Source: Thermodesulfobacteriota bacterium
GTDB taxonomy: Bacteria; Desulfobacterota; Desulfobacteria; Desulfobacterales; RPRI01
Direction of reading: 5' to 3'
Length of the DNA stretch: 9,857 nt
NCBI GenBank assembly: GCA_030836965.1
Contig: JAUPLM010000138.1
Location: forward strand, 1 to 9,857
Position 1 is the stretch's first letter. The number at the start of each line of letters is the position of its first letter. A program made the position numbers and the translations under genes. A model generated the notes under the pieces. It saw only the letters and a list, made by a program, of their open reading frames with translations, did not search any database and was not told where the DNA came from. This document shows positions 1 through 7,489 of this stretch, piece by piece.

Positions 1-230
1 AAAGCATAGACCTCATAACCTTTACCAGTTCGTCTACGGTTAAAAACTTTGCCGCTCTTCTTCCCGCCGGCATGCTTGAAGAACTCATGAAGGATATATC
101 TGTCGCAGCAATAGGGCCTGTTACCGCCGATACCGCAAAAAACATGGGATTTAATGTCGGTATTATCGCGGTATCCTTCACTATACAGGGCCTGTGCGAT
201 GCCATTCTTCAACACTATGCAAAAAGTTAA
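1..230 (+). CDS. hemD: Uroporphyrinogen-III synthase, C-terminal 75 residues (5' end outside window)
   Basis: This is the 3' end of an open frame that enters from the left edge (first full codon at 3) and stops with TAA at 228-230. HemD closes hydroxymethylbilane to uroporphyrinogen III in the cytoplasm, the branch point to heme, siroheme and cobalamin. The visible part shows the typical C-terminal HemD pattern: a TFTSSSTVKNF segment, then a VAAIGPVTADTAKNMGF segment about 25 residues later, then a C-terminal helix containing TIQGLCDAI. The first segment matches the family's porphyrin-facing serine/threonine loop, and the second its IGPxTAxTAxxxG signature. In many anaerobes this domain is fused behind a CobA-type methyltransferase. 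That cannot be judged here because the N-terminus is missing. A 183-bp gap separates it from moaA, so the two may be transcribed separately. Confidence 0.85.
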   Translation, partial: SIDLITFTSSSTVKNFAALLPAGMLEELMKDISVAAIGPVTADTAKNMGFNVGIIAVSFTIQGLCDAILQHYAKS

Positions 231-260
231 AGGTTTAAGTGAGTTATCCGCAGAACCCCG

Positions 261-285
261 CTACAGACTTGTAGAATGACTTTTT
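261..285 (+). terminator. Possible weak terminator after hemD
   Basis: A short hairpin (CTACA at 261-265, 4-nt loop, TGTAG at 270-274) is followed seven bases later by five T residues at 281-285. The stem is only 5 bp and the T-run is not adjacent to it, so this is a weak candidate. It is listed because it sits 31 bp after the hemD stop and before the possible promoter for the next gene. Confidence 0.2.
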
Positions 286-299
286 CCGTTGCGTCAATT

Positions 300-338
300 T
301 TGACATACTTGACAATAATACCAAATCAGATTAAGAAT
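300..338 (+). promoter_or_regulatory. Candidate sigma-70 promoter for moaA (and perhaps the fdh genes)
   Basis: Two perfect TTGACA hexamers lie 3 bp apart at 300-305 and 309-314. The second is followed after 18 bp by AAGAAT (333-338), a 4-of-6 match to TATAAT. This is the only sequence in the hemD-moaA gap that resembles a housekeeping promoter. The -10 box is poor and the spacing is at the long end. The predicted transcript would have a leader of roughly 70 bases before the moaA ATG. I saw no sigma-54 type (GG-N10-GC) element here. Confidence 0.35.
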
Positions 339-413
339 TTTCCAGTTTAACTTGAGTTCCTCATTCCTGATACTGAATGTAAACAAAGCCAGATAACAAC
401 AAGCTGCGCAATT

Positions 414-1442
414 ATGATAAAACTGTCCGAAATTGAACCGCCTGAAATTAAATTGCCCGAAATAAAACTGGTAGACCAGTATAAACGCAGGCTTGACTAT
501 CTTCGTATTTCAGTTACCGACCGGTGCAATATGAAATGCATATATTGCATGACACATGAAAAAACTTCAAAACTTCCATGCAGAGAGATTCTCCGATACG
601 AGGAAATAATAAGGATAGCACGGATATTCACCCGACTTGGAGTATCAAAAATCAGGATAACAGGAGGAGAACCGCTCGTAAGGAAAGGCATTTGTGAGTT
701 TTTGTCCGGGATAAGAAAGCTGGAAGGACTTTCAGACCTCTCAATCACGACAAACGGTGTTTTCCTGAAAGATAAAATAAAGCAGATCAAATCCGCCGGC
801 ATCAGGCGCTTGAACATCAGCCTGGACACCCTTGATAAGGATAAATTCAAAAATATTAGCGGGATAGATGCTTTCAGCGAGGTGTGGGAAAGCATAATGA
901 CAGCACTTGACATGGGGTTTGATCCTATAAAAATCAATGTGGTTGCACTAAAAGGGATAAACGACGATGAATTGCCTGATTTTGCCAGGCTCTCATTATC
1001 CTATCCTTTTCAGATAAGGTTCATTGAATATATGCCTATAGGCACATCACGGATGACATCCAGACAGCTTCTTGCTCCTGAGATAAAAAACCGTATCAGT
1101 TCCATAGGCCGCCTGGATCCTGTCGAAAACATATCAGTTGACGGTCCTGCCAAACGTTTCAGATTCGAAAACGCGAAAGGTGAGGTCGGTTTTATACGAC
1201 CGATAAGCGAGCATTTTTGCAGCAGTTGCAACAGACTCAGATTAACGGCAAGCGGAAATTTAAAGACCTGTCTCTTATCGGAAACCGAGACAGATCTTAA
1301 AGGCCCGCTCAGGAAAGGATGCTCCGAAAGTGAACTGGCCGAAATTATCCTTAAAGCGGTTTACAAGAAACCTTTTGAACACCCTCTTATTGCAAACAGC
1401 GAAGGAATTATTTCAGGAGAAATGTCCGCAATAGGAGGCTGA
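414..1442 (+). CDS. moaA: GTP 3',8-cyclase MoaA (molybdopterin synthesis)
   Basis: MoaA is a radical SAM enzyme. With MoaC it converts GTP to cyclic pyranopterin monophosphate, the first step of the molybdenum/tungsten cofactor path. The 342-residue product has the radical SAM motif C38-x3-C42-x2-C45, then a GGEP motif at 84-87. The second iron-sulfur cluster motif, C269-x2-C272-x13-C286, binds the GTP substrate. The chain ends in the Gly-Gly tail typical of MoaA. Length is close to the family's usual 320-340. The core (LVDQYKRRLDYLRISVTD) begins near residue 19. The 18 residues before it are an unusual extension made of three xxEIx pentapeptides. ATG 414 is the only ATG ahead of the core and has no clear ribosome-binding site, so the start is less sure than the identity. 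It lies 72 bp upstream of fdhA, whose product needs the pterin cofactor. Co-transcription is plausible but not proven. Confidence 0.95.
   Translation: MIKLSEIEPPEIKLPEIKLVDQYKRRLDYLRISVTDRCNMKCIYCMTHEKTSKLPCREILRYEEIIRIARIFTRLGVSKIRITGGEPLVRKGICEFLSGIRKLEGLSDLSITTNGVFLKDKIKQIKSAGIRRLNISLDTLDKDKFKNISGIDAFSEVWESIMTALDMGFDPIKINVVALKGINDDELPDFARLSLSYPFQIRFIEYMPIGTSRMTSRQLLAPEIKNRISSIGRLDPVENISVDGPAKRFRFENAKGEVGFIRPISEHFCSSCNRLRLTASGNLKTCLLSETETDLKGPLRKGCSESELAEIILKAVYKKPFEHPLIANSEGIISGEMSAIGG
423..467 (+). repeat. Three 15-nt tandem units in the 5' end of moaA
   Basis: Units at 423-437, 438-452 and 453-467 encode LSEIE, PPEIK and LPEIK. Units 2 and 3 differ at only a few bases. All three share a YCYGAAAT(T/A) core at the same phase. 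The repeat accounts for most of the N-terminal extension that precedes the conserved MoaA core. Confidence 0.6.
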
Positions 1443-1501
1443 AAGAAGTCTACTCACTTCCGGTTTTTATATGGAAGCTTTATTAATTGGGGTGGAGAAA
1501 T

Positions 1502-1506
1502 GGAGG
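1502..1506 (+). promoter_or_regulatory. Ribosome-binding site that favours the fdhA start at 1515
   Basis: GGAGG lies 8 bases before ATG 1515 and inside the codons that would follow the upstream in-frame ATG at 1500. The stretch GGTGGAG at 1491-1497 sits only 2 bases before ATG 1500, which is too close for good initiation. I therefore take 1515 as the start. This gives MNVTRRGFIK, the usual beginning of a Tat-exported formate dehydrogenase. Confidence 0.7.
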
Positions 1507-1514
1507 TAAAGTCT

Positions 1515-4500
1515 ATGAATGTAACAAGAAGAGGGTTTATCAAGATTTCCGGCGCTACTGCCGCCGGAATCGCCGTCAGCGGCATGGGGTTCGACCTGTC
1601 TCCGGTCAAGGCTCACGCTTTGACGTTGAAAACCAAGGATGCGAAGGAGACCACCACGATCTGCTGTTATTGCGGCGTGGGATGCGGCGCAATCGTGCAC
1701 ACAGGCAAGGATAAAGGGCGCGTCATAAACATCGAAGGTGATCCGGATCATGTAATCAACCGCGGATCCCTTTGTTCAAAAGGTTCCGCGCTCTCACAGC
1801 TTGCCGAGAACAAGAACAGGCTTACCGAGCCGATGTACAGGGCGCCCAATTCAAAGGAATGGAAGAAAGTTTCCTGGGAATGGGCTCTTGCCGAAATCAC
1901 GAAAAGGGTCAAGGCAACAAGGGAAGCCACATTCACCCTGAAAAATGAGAAAGGCCAGACTGTAAACCGTACCACCGCTATCGCTTCAGTCGGAAGCGCG
2001 GCGCTCGACAATGAGGAATGCTGGATTTACCAGGCATTGATGAGATCCCTGGGACTTGTTTATATCGAACACCAGGCGCGTATCTGACACAGCGCAACTG
2101 TTGCGGCTCTGGCAGAGTCGTTCGGACGCGGTGCGATGACAAACCACTGGATCGATTTAAAGAACAGTGACTGCATTCTTATAATGGGAAGCAATGCTGC
2201 TGAAAACCATCCCATATCCTTCAAGTATGTCACAATGGCGCAGCAAAGCGGCGGAAAAGTCATAAGTGTAGACCCCAGATTCACAAGGACTTCTTCTAAA
2301 GCTGACATCTACGCCCCTCTCCGTTCAGGTACGGATATAGCCTTTTTAGGCGGAATGATTAAATATATCCTGGAGAACAAGCTTTATAACGAAGATTACG
2401 TCGTTAATTATACGAACGCAACCTTCCTGCTTAACAATGATTACGCTTTCAAGGATGGCTTGTTTTCAGGCTTTGATCCCCAGAAAAAAAGTTATAACAA
2501 AAGCACCTGGACATTCGTCAACGATGAAAAAGGGATCCCGAAAAGAGACCTTACACTCAAAGATCCGCGCTGTGTTATCAATCTCTTAAAAGATCACTAC
2601 AGCAGGTATGATCTTGCGCTTGTATCCAAAATAACCGGAACTCCGGAAGCCAATCTTATGGAAGTTTATAAAGCTTACGCAGCGACCGGTGAAAAAGGGA
2701 AAGCGGGCACGATTATGTATGCCATGGGCTGGACACAGCACACGGTCGGCGTCCAGAACATCAGGGCAATGAGCATCATTCAGTCACTGCTCGCCAATAT
2801 GGGCGTTGCGGGCGGCGGCGTTAATGCTCTCCGCGGCGAATCAAACGTACAGGGATCCACCGACCAGGCTCTTTTATGGCATATCCTGCCCGGTTATACC
2901 AACATCCCAAAGGCATCGCAGGCATCGCTTGATGTTTTCCTTGCAAGCATAAAGCCGGAGTCAAAAGACCCGATGTCGGTAAACTGGAAGCAGAATTATC
3001 CGAAATATGCGGTAAGCATGTTCAAATCCTTTTTCGGTGAAAACGCAACCAAGGAAAACGAGTTCGGTTACCATCTTCTACCGAAACCGGATGACGGAAA
3101 GTCATATTCCTGGCTTGATATCTTTGATGAGATGTACAAAGGAAGCATCAAGGGATTTTTTGCATGGGGTATGAACCCGGCATGCAGCAGCTCAAACGCC
3201 GGAAAAGTCAGAAAGGGGATGGCAAAACTGGACTGGATGGTCAATGTAAACCTGTTTGACAATGAAACCGGCTCATTCTGGAAAGGCCCGGGGATGAAAC
3301 CGTCTAAGATCAAGACGGAAGTCTTCATGCTTCCCGCTGCGGTTTCAGTCGAAAAAGAAGGAAGCATCACAAACAGCGGCCGCTGGATGCAGTGGCGCTA
3401 TGAAGGCCCGAAACCTCTTGGAAACAGCAAGCCCGACGGCGACATCATCATGGAACTCGGGAACATGCTCAAAGAGGCCTATAAAAAAGACGGCGGCCAG
3501 TTCCCAGATCCGATCCTGAAACTCAAATGGGATTATATGACAAACGGCAAGTATGATCCCCATAAAATCGCAAAAGAGATCAACGGCTACTTCCTTGAAG
3601 ATGCGACCGTAAACAACCAGGCATTCAAAAAGGGCGATCTCGTGCCCAGTTTCGTGTTCCTGCAGGGCGACGGTAAAACATCATCCGGAAACTGGATCTA
3701 TTCCGGAAGCTACACAGGCAAGGGAAACATGTCCGCAAGGAAGAGTCAGAAGGATGTTGCCAGCAACATCGGGCTCTTTCCTGAATTTGCATGGGCATGG
3801 CCGGTGAACAGAAGGATTATCTACAACAGGGCTGCCGTCGATATGACCGGCAAACCCAATGATGAAAAGAGATGGGTGGTCAAATACACTTTCGAGCAGA
3901 AGGACGGAAAATATGTGCCGGGCAAATGGGAGGGAGATGTTCCCGACGGACCGGCGCCTCCGCTTCAGAACCCCGACGGCACCCCCAGGGCGGATGGCAA
4001 ACACCCGTTTATAATGCAAAAAGACGGTCTTGCGGCGATCTTCGGCCCCGGTCTTGCGGACGGCCCTTTCCCCGAGCACTATGAACCTATGGAGTGCCCG
4101 GTGGAAAAGAACTTCATGAGCGGTCAGCTTGTGAATCCGACCGCGCCTGTTTACGGAACCGATGCGGATACTTTTGCAACATGTGATCCGAGATTCCCGT
4201 ACGTCGGCACAACATACCGTGTTTCAGAGCACTGGCAGACAGGTCTCATGACCCGTCCCCAGGCCTGGCTTCTTGAGCTTCAGCCGCAGGTATTCGTTGA
4301 AATGAGCGAAGAGCTTGCCAAGCTGAAAGGCATTAAAAACGGTGAGCGCGTAAAAGTTGCTTCAGTGCGCGGCGCCATTGAATGCACCGCGGTGGTCACC
4401 AAGCGCTTTAAACCGTTCAAGATAGGCGATTCGATAGTTCATGAAGTCGGAATGCCCTATAACTTCGGGTGGCGATGGCCGGTAAGCGGCAAGGAGGAGA

Positions 4501-4598
4501 GTCCGAATCTTCTGACACCGTCAACAGGCGATCCCAATACCAGAATTCCTGAAACCAAGGCCTTCATGGTCAACATATCGAAGATAAAAAGGGGGTGA
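1515..4598 (+). CDS. fdhA: Formate dehydrogenase catalytic subunit, selenocysteine-containing, Tat-exported
   Basis: This is a molybdenum/tungsten bis-pterin enzyme of the DMSO reductase family that oxidises formate to CO2 in the periplasm. It is one 1027-residue frame if the TGA at 2085-2087 is read as selenocysteine (residue 191). The flanking residues, HQARI before and HSATVAAL then GRGAMTNHW after, match the active-site surroundings of FdnG/FdhA enzymes. The N-terminus carries a Tat signal: TRRGFIK at 4-10, a hydrophobic stretch, and a probable AHA cleavage site at 33-35. A 4Fe-4S motif follows (C50, C53, C57, C87), with Lys89 in the CSKG that relays electrons. The C-terminal part holds the pterin dinucleotide-binding domain, starting about PQVFVEMSEELAKLKG. 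Length fits Desulfovibrio FdhA and E. coli FdnG (about 980-1020). An alternative start is ATG 1500, five codons upstream. fdhB follows after 5 bp. No second TGA or other stop interrupts the frame. Confidence 0.95.
2085..2115 (+). promoter_or_regulatory. Selenocysteine UGA codon with candidate bacterial SECIS hairpin
   Basis: The in-frame TGA (2085-2087) is followed by a possible stem: CTGTTG at 2098-2103 pairs with TGGCAG at 2110-2115 (three Watson-Crick pairs, three G-U), leaving the 6-nt loop CGGCTC. The GG in the loop begins at the 21st base counted from the T of TGA. In E. coli fdhF the SelB-binding GGUCU loop begins at base 22, so position and loop purines agree. The stem is G-U rich, and it was drawn by eye, so exact pairs are uncertain. 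The protein alignment makes the recoding itself far more secure than this fold. Confidence 0.65.
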
Positions 4599-4603
4599 TT
4601 TAA

Positions 4604-5323
4604 ATGAGTAAGTCGTTTTTTATCGATACAACGGTTTGTACAGCATGCCGGGGTTGCCAGGTAGCCTGCAAACAATGGAAAAATCTCCCCGCTGAAATCA
4701 CCAAGAACCGTGGCACCATTGAAAATCCCGCGGACGTTTCTTTCAACACTTATAAAGTTGTCAGAATGCGGGAAGAGGTGATTGACGGCAAATTAAGATG
4801 GCTCTTTTTCCCGGAACAATGCAGGCATTGTATTGAGCCCCCCTGCCTTGACACGGCAGGCGATAAATCTGCGATATTCAAAGATGATGCGACCGGCGCG
4901 GTCATTTATACCGCGAAGACCAAAGGCCTTAATGCAAAAGAGATAATAGAGTCATGCCCGTATAACATCCCCCGCAAAGGTAAAAACGGAGCTCTTGCAA
5001 AATGCGATATGTGTCTCGACAGGGTTCAGAACGGACTGCTTCCGGCATGCGTAAAAACATGCCCGACAGGCGCCATGAACTTCGGAGAAAGAGATGAGAT
5101 GCTTGCGATCGCAAACAAACGCCTTGGCGAAGTTAAAAAGATAAGCCAGGCAGCCAGGCTTCTCGACGCGGATGATGTTAGGGTAATTTATCTTGTTGCA
5201 TATAATCCTGAACTGTACCACAAATTCGCTGTGGCATCGGTTGATAATCTAGGAATCACAAGGCAGACGGCTCTTGCAAAAATGTTCCGTCCTGTAAAAA
5301 ATATCGCTTCAGGGCTTGTATAA
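4604..5323 (+). CDS. fdhB: Formate dehydrogenase iron-sulfur (beta) subunit
   Basis: This 239-residue ferredoxin-like subunit carries electrons away from FdhA. It has twelve cysteines, enough for three 4Fe-4S clusters: C12-x2-C15-x2-C18-x3-C22, C73-x2-C76-x4-C81 (CRHCIEPPC), C118 (ESCPY), C134-x2-C137, and C149-x3-C153 (in TCPTGAMNF). The fourth ligand expected just after CRHCIEPPC is absent and is presumably supplied from the distant cysteines, as in the two-subunit Desulfovibrio enzymes. There is no signal peptide and no C-terminal membrane anchor of the FdnH kind. It would therefore travel out folded with FdhA through the Tat path and act as a soluble periplasmic heterodimer. The ribosome-binding site (AGGGGGTGAT, 4590-4599) overlaps the fdhA stop codon and closely matches the 16S anti-SD, so the two are translationally coupled. 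No cytochrome b (gamma) gene follows. Confidence 0.93.
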   Translation: MSKSFFIDTTVCTACRGCQVACKQWKNLPAEITKNRGTIENPADVSFNTYKVVRMREEVIDGKLRWLFFPEQCRHCIEPPCLDTAGDKSAIFKDDATGAVIYTAKTKGLNAKEIIESCPYNIPRKGKNGALAKCDMCLDRVQNGLLPACVKTCPTGAMNFGERDEMLAIANKRLGEVKKISQAARLLDADDVRVIYLVAYNPELYHKFAVASVDNLGITRQTALAKMFRPVKNIASGLV

Positions 5324-5352
5324 GCAGAGCGAAATTTAACATCATAACAAAG

Positions 5353-5378
5353 GGGAGAAGTTAATATTGCCTTCTCCC
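5353..5378 (+). terminator. Hairpin after fdhB, possible terminator
   Basis: A perfect 8-bp stem (GGGAGAAG at 5353-5360, CTTCTCCC at 5371-5378) with a 10-nt loop lies 29 bp after the fdhB stop. The following bases, ATTTATGTTT, are T-rich but not a clean U-tract. It may be a partial terminator or an mRNA-end stabiliser separating fdhAB from fdhE. Confidence 0.4.
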
Positions 5379-5448
5379 ATTTATGTTTAAGAATACTATG
5401 TCCCGGATTTCATTTTTTACTGCGGGGATCTTCAACTTTTATGTTTTT

Positions 5449-5476
5449 TCCGAACTTCGATATTCGAATTTCGTAT
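5449..5476 (+). repeat. Phased 7-nt degenerate tandem repeat upstream of fdhE
   Basis: Four consecutive 7-mers start at 5449, 5456, 5463 and 5470. They read TCCGAAC, TTCGATA, then two further TTCG-led units, so all share a YCG core at the same phase. They lie in the noncoding 190 bp between fdhB and fdhE. A separate small hairpin (CCCGG 5482-5486, loop CTGCA, CCGGG 5492-5496) follows just before the fdhE start. The rest of the gap shows no gene. Confidence 0.5.
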
Positions 5477-5516
5477 TTTGTCCCGGCTGCACCGGGTTAC
5501 TATCAAGGAAAACATG

Positions 5517-6389
5517 ATGGCCGAAATTTCAGACAAGATCAAAAGAACAGCCAACGCCGTAAAAAAAATCAGACCTGCCTATTCAAAAATACTCGATTTC
5601 TATGAAAAAATATTTTCAGCACAGGAAAAATCTGCCGCAAAAACAGAAATCAAACCGGCACAGATTGCGGACAATATAGTTTCAATCAAGGCAAAAGAAA
5701 AATTTCCTCTTATCAGCATCTCCGAATTTCTGGTCGACGTCAATGCCTCCCGCAAACTTTTCAAAAAACTCTGCAAGATAATAAACAAATCTGAGAACCA
5801 CATGTCTTCTGCCGCAGAGGCCGTATTCATTGCCAATGAGAATAAACAAATCGATTTTAATGAGCTTTATGCCGCACTGCTGCATGATAATGACGCATAT
5901 TTCGTAAATATCGCATCGGAAATCAAAGCCGATAAAGATGTGCTTGCTTTCGTTACATACAATAGTATAAGACCGTCATTATCCATGTTCGCCGAATCCG
6001 CATCAAAATATCTGGATAAGGATAATCCATGGGGAAAGGGTTACTGTCCCGTCTGCGGTAACACGCCTGTTATCTCCACTTTCGAATCCGACGGGAAAAG
6101 ATTTCTGACATGCAGCTTCTGCTGGCATAAGTGGCCTTCCGCAAGGCTTTTCTGCCCGTTTTGTGAAAACAGGGATGCCGGAACACTCCATTATCTCTTC
6201 TCCGAAGACGAACAGGAATACCGGATAGATATTTGCGACAGGTGCAATAAATATATAAAAAATGTGGACACAAGAATCCTTAGCCGTTTCGTTTATCTGC
6301 CGCTTGAGCAGATCGCAACATTGCATCTTGATATAATGGCAAAAGAGAAAGGTTATGAGAGCGGGGTCCCGCTCGAATTTCAGGTGTAG
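5517..6389 (+). CDS. fdhE: Formate dehydrogenase accessory protein FdhE
   Basis: FdhE is a cytoplasmic maturation factor for exported formate dehydrogenases and is thought to act on the catalytic subunit before Tat export. The 290-residue product shows the family's four CxxC pairs. With the start used here they are C177/C180 (GYCPVCG), C199/C202 (CSFCWHKWP), C213/C216 (FCPFCE) and C240/C243 (CDRC), forming rubredoxin-like metal sites. The N-terminal half is helical and lysine-rich, ahead of these motifs, as in other FdhE proteins (E. coli FdhE is 309 residues). AAGGA at 5505-5509 is 7 bases before ATG 5517. ATG 5514 is only 4 bases away, and the frame could open further upstream at TTG 5478, but that start lacks a ribosome site. 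It lies 193 bp after fdhB. No fdhD is in this window. The next small gene begins 2 bp after its stop. Confidence 0.9.
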   Translation: MAEISDKIKRTANAVKKIRPAYSKILDFYEKIFSAQEKSAAKTEIKPAQIADNIVSIKAKEKFPLISISEFLVDVNASRKLFKKLCKIINKSENHMSSAAEAVFIANENKQIDFNELYAALLHDNDAYFVNIASEIKADKDVLAFVTYNSIRPSLSMFAESASKYLDKDNPWGKGYCPVCGNTPVISTFESDGKRFLTCSFCWHKWPSARLFCPFCENRDAGTLHYLFSEDEQEYRIDICDRCNKYIKNVDTRILSRFVYLPLEQIATLHLDIMAKEKGYESGVPLEFQV

Positions 6390-6391
6390 CC

Positions 6392-6538
6392 GTGAAAACA
6401 GATGATAAAAAAATTAATCCTTACCTGCTGGTTCTCTTTTTTTCACTCCTTATCGTAGCAGGCATAAACACGGGAGAAGTGCCTGCAATGCTTGAAAAAG
6501 CAGTAAAAATCTGTTTGAGCTGCATCGGAATAGGATGA
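6392..6538 (+). CDS. 48-residue membrane mini-protein with C-terminal CxxC motif (CD1871A-like)
   Basis: This short gene begins at GTG 6392, two bases after the fdhE stop, with AGGTG (6382-6386) as ribosome site. It ends at TGA 6536-6538, which overlaps the next gene's ATG (6535). The product has a charged N-terminus (KTDDKK), one hydrophobic segment (residues about 11-25, YLLVLFFSLLIVAG), a short GEVPAMLEKAVKI stretch, and the tail CLSCIGIG with cysteines at 41 and 44. This layout matches, from memory, the small CxxC proteins named after Clostridioides difficile CD1871A. They often sit next to an iron-sulfur membrane protein, as here. Function is unknown. The CxxC next to a membrane segment suggests a thiol-redox or metal-cluster role with its neighbour, which is inference. 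The gene is easily missed because of its size and GTG start, but the frame, spacing and overlap all support it. Confidence 0.8.
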   Translation: MKTDDKKINPYLLVLFFSLLIVAGINTGEVPAMLEKAVKICLSCIGIG

Positions 6539-7425
6539 TTATGTCGCCGAGACGCTGGATACAAGCCATGGCCTCGCTTCTGAGCAATGCATACCTGGTC
6601 TTTCCTTTTAAAGGAACTATCTACAAGGGAACCCTGAAATCGTTCTGCACTCCGGGCCTGAACTGCTATTCCTGCCCTGCTGCGACCGGCGCCTGCCCTA
6701 TAGGAGCTCTGCAGAACTTTATGACCGCAATCCGCCCGGCCCTGAAATCCGGGCACCAGTATTTCGGTTTCTACGTTATAGGGACGCTCGGCCTGATCGG
6801 AAGTATTTCGGGACGTATGCCCTGCGGTTGGCTCTGCCCTTTCGGTCTCATTCAGGAGCTTATTCACAAAATCCCGTCCCGAAAATTCGATATTCCAAAG
6901 GCCTTGTCATACGTCAAATATCTAGTTCTGATCCTTTTTGTTTTTCTCCTCCCGTTATTTATTGCGGATGAATCGGGATACGGAATAACCTGGTTCTGCA
7001 AGTTCATATGCCCTGCGGGAACTCTTGAAGCCGGAATTCCTATGCTTCTGTGGAAACCTGAACTCCGGTCTCTGATCGGAATGCTTTTTTACAACAAGCT
7101 TCTTATTATGGGCCTGTTTCTCATCTGGATGGTGTTCAGCAGCCGTCCCTTTTGCAGAACAACCTGTCCGCTTGGCGCGATATACGCTCTCTTCAACAAA
7201 TACAGCATATTCAGAATGACTCATGATCCGGACAAATGCACTCACTGCAAAGCATGCCATAAAAACTGCCCGATGGGCGTGAAATTCTACGAAAGCCATA
7301 ATGACACTGAGTGCATCAGGTGCTTAAAATGCATGAATGAGTCATGCAAATTCGGTGCAATATCATATGAGTTTGCCGGGGCATCCGGCAGGCAGGAAAG
7401 TGAACCAGTCAGCGAAAAGCTGTGA
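6535..7425 (+). CDS. Polytopic membrane protein with multiple iron-sulfur cysteine motifs (NapH/YccM-like 4Fe-4S protein)
   Basis: A 296-residue protein of the NapH/NosR-C-terminal type, which passes electrons across or along the membrane. In order it has C38/C44/C47/C54 (CYSC, then ACPIG), a hydrophobic segment about 77-93, PCGWLCPFG (C97, C101), a segment about 126-144, CKFICPAG (C155, C159), a segment about 189-203, and CRTTCPLG (C207, C211). Two ferredoxin motifs follow: C235-x2-C238-x2-C241-x3-C245, and C260-x2-C263-x2-C266-x4-C271. The paired CxxxCP motifs after membrane segments are the NapH hallmark. The last ferredoxin motif has one more residue than usual before its final cysteine. 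ATG 6535 overlaps the preceding stop (ATGA). ATG 6541 with AGGA five bases upstream is an equally good start. The electron partner is unknown. Placement after fdhE suggests a link to formate oxidation, but similar proteins also pair with the CxxC mini-protein where no FDH is present. Confidence 0.85.
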   Translation: MIMSPRRWIQAMASLLSNAYLVFPFKGTIYKGTLKSFCTPGLNCYSCPAATGACPIGALQNFMTAIRPALKSGHQYFGFYVIGTLGLIGSISGRMPCGWLCPFGLIQELIHKIPSRKFDIPKALSYVKYLVLILFVFLLPLFIADESGYGITWFCKFICPAGTLEAGIPMLLWKPELRSLIGMLFYNKLLIMGLFLIWMVFSSRPFCRTTCPLGAIYALFNKYSIFRMTHDPDKCTHCKACHKNCPMGVKFYESHNDTECIRCLKCMNESCKFGAISYEFAGASGRQESEPVSEKL

Positions 7426-7436
7426 TTGCAGGCAGG

Positions 7437-7464
7437 TAACCGGTTATCAGTAATCAGTTATCAG
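7437..7464. repeat. Palindrome plus three 7-nt tandem units in the convergent gap
   Basis: TAACCGGTTA (7437-7446) is a perfect 10-bp palindrome. Overlapping it are three tandem heptamers: GTTATCA (7443-7449), GTAATCA (7450-7456) and GTTATCA (7457-7463). No gene is visible in 7426-7527. Confidence 0.6.
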
Positions 7465-7489
7465 AAACAACAGACTATTCTCGGCTGAC

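Noticed and set aside
497..937. Minus-strand open frame within moaA
   Set aside because: A shadow of the moaA frame with no recognisable motifs.
1451..1477. Hairpin CTTCC/GGAAG after moaA as a terminator
   Set aside because: Only 5 bp of stem with an 11-nt loop and no U-tract; not enough to separate moaA from fdhA.
2085..2087. Apparent stop codon splitting fdhA into two genes or a pseudogene
   Set aside because: Both halves are in the same frame, the flanking residues match the Sec site of FDH enzymes, and no other damage is seen.
3681..4079. Minus-strand open frame within fdhA
   Set aside because: Lies wholly inside a conserved coding region and shows arginine-rich, unstructured composition typical of antisense frames.
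5324..5516. Small gene or riboswitch in the fdhB-fdhE gap
   Set aside because: No open frame with a ribosome site, and no known riboswitch core such as a Moco RNA could be recognised by eye; only a hairpin and short repeats.
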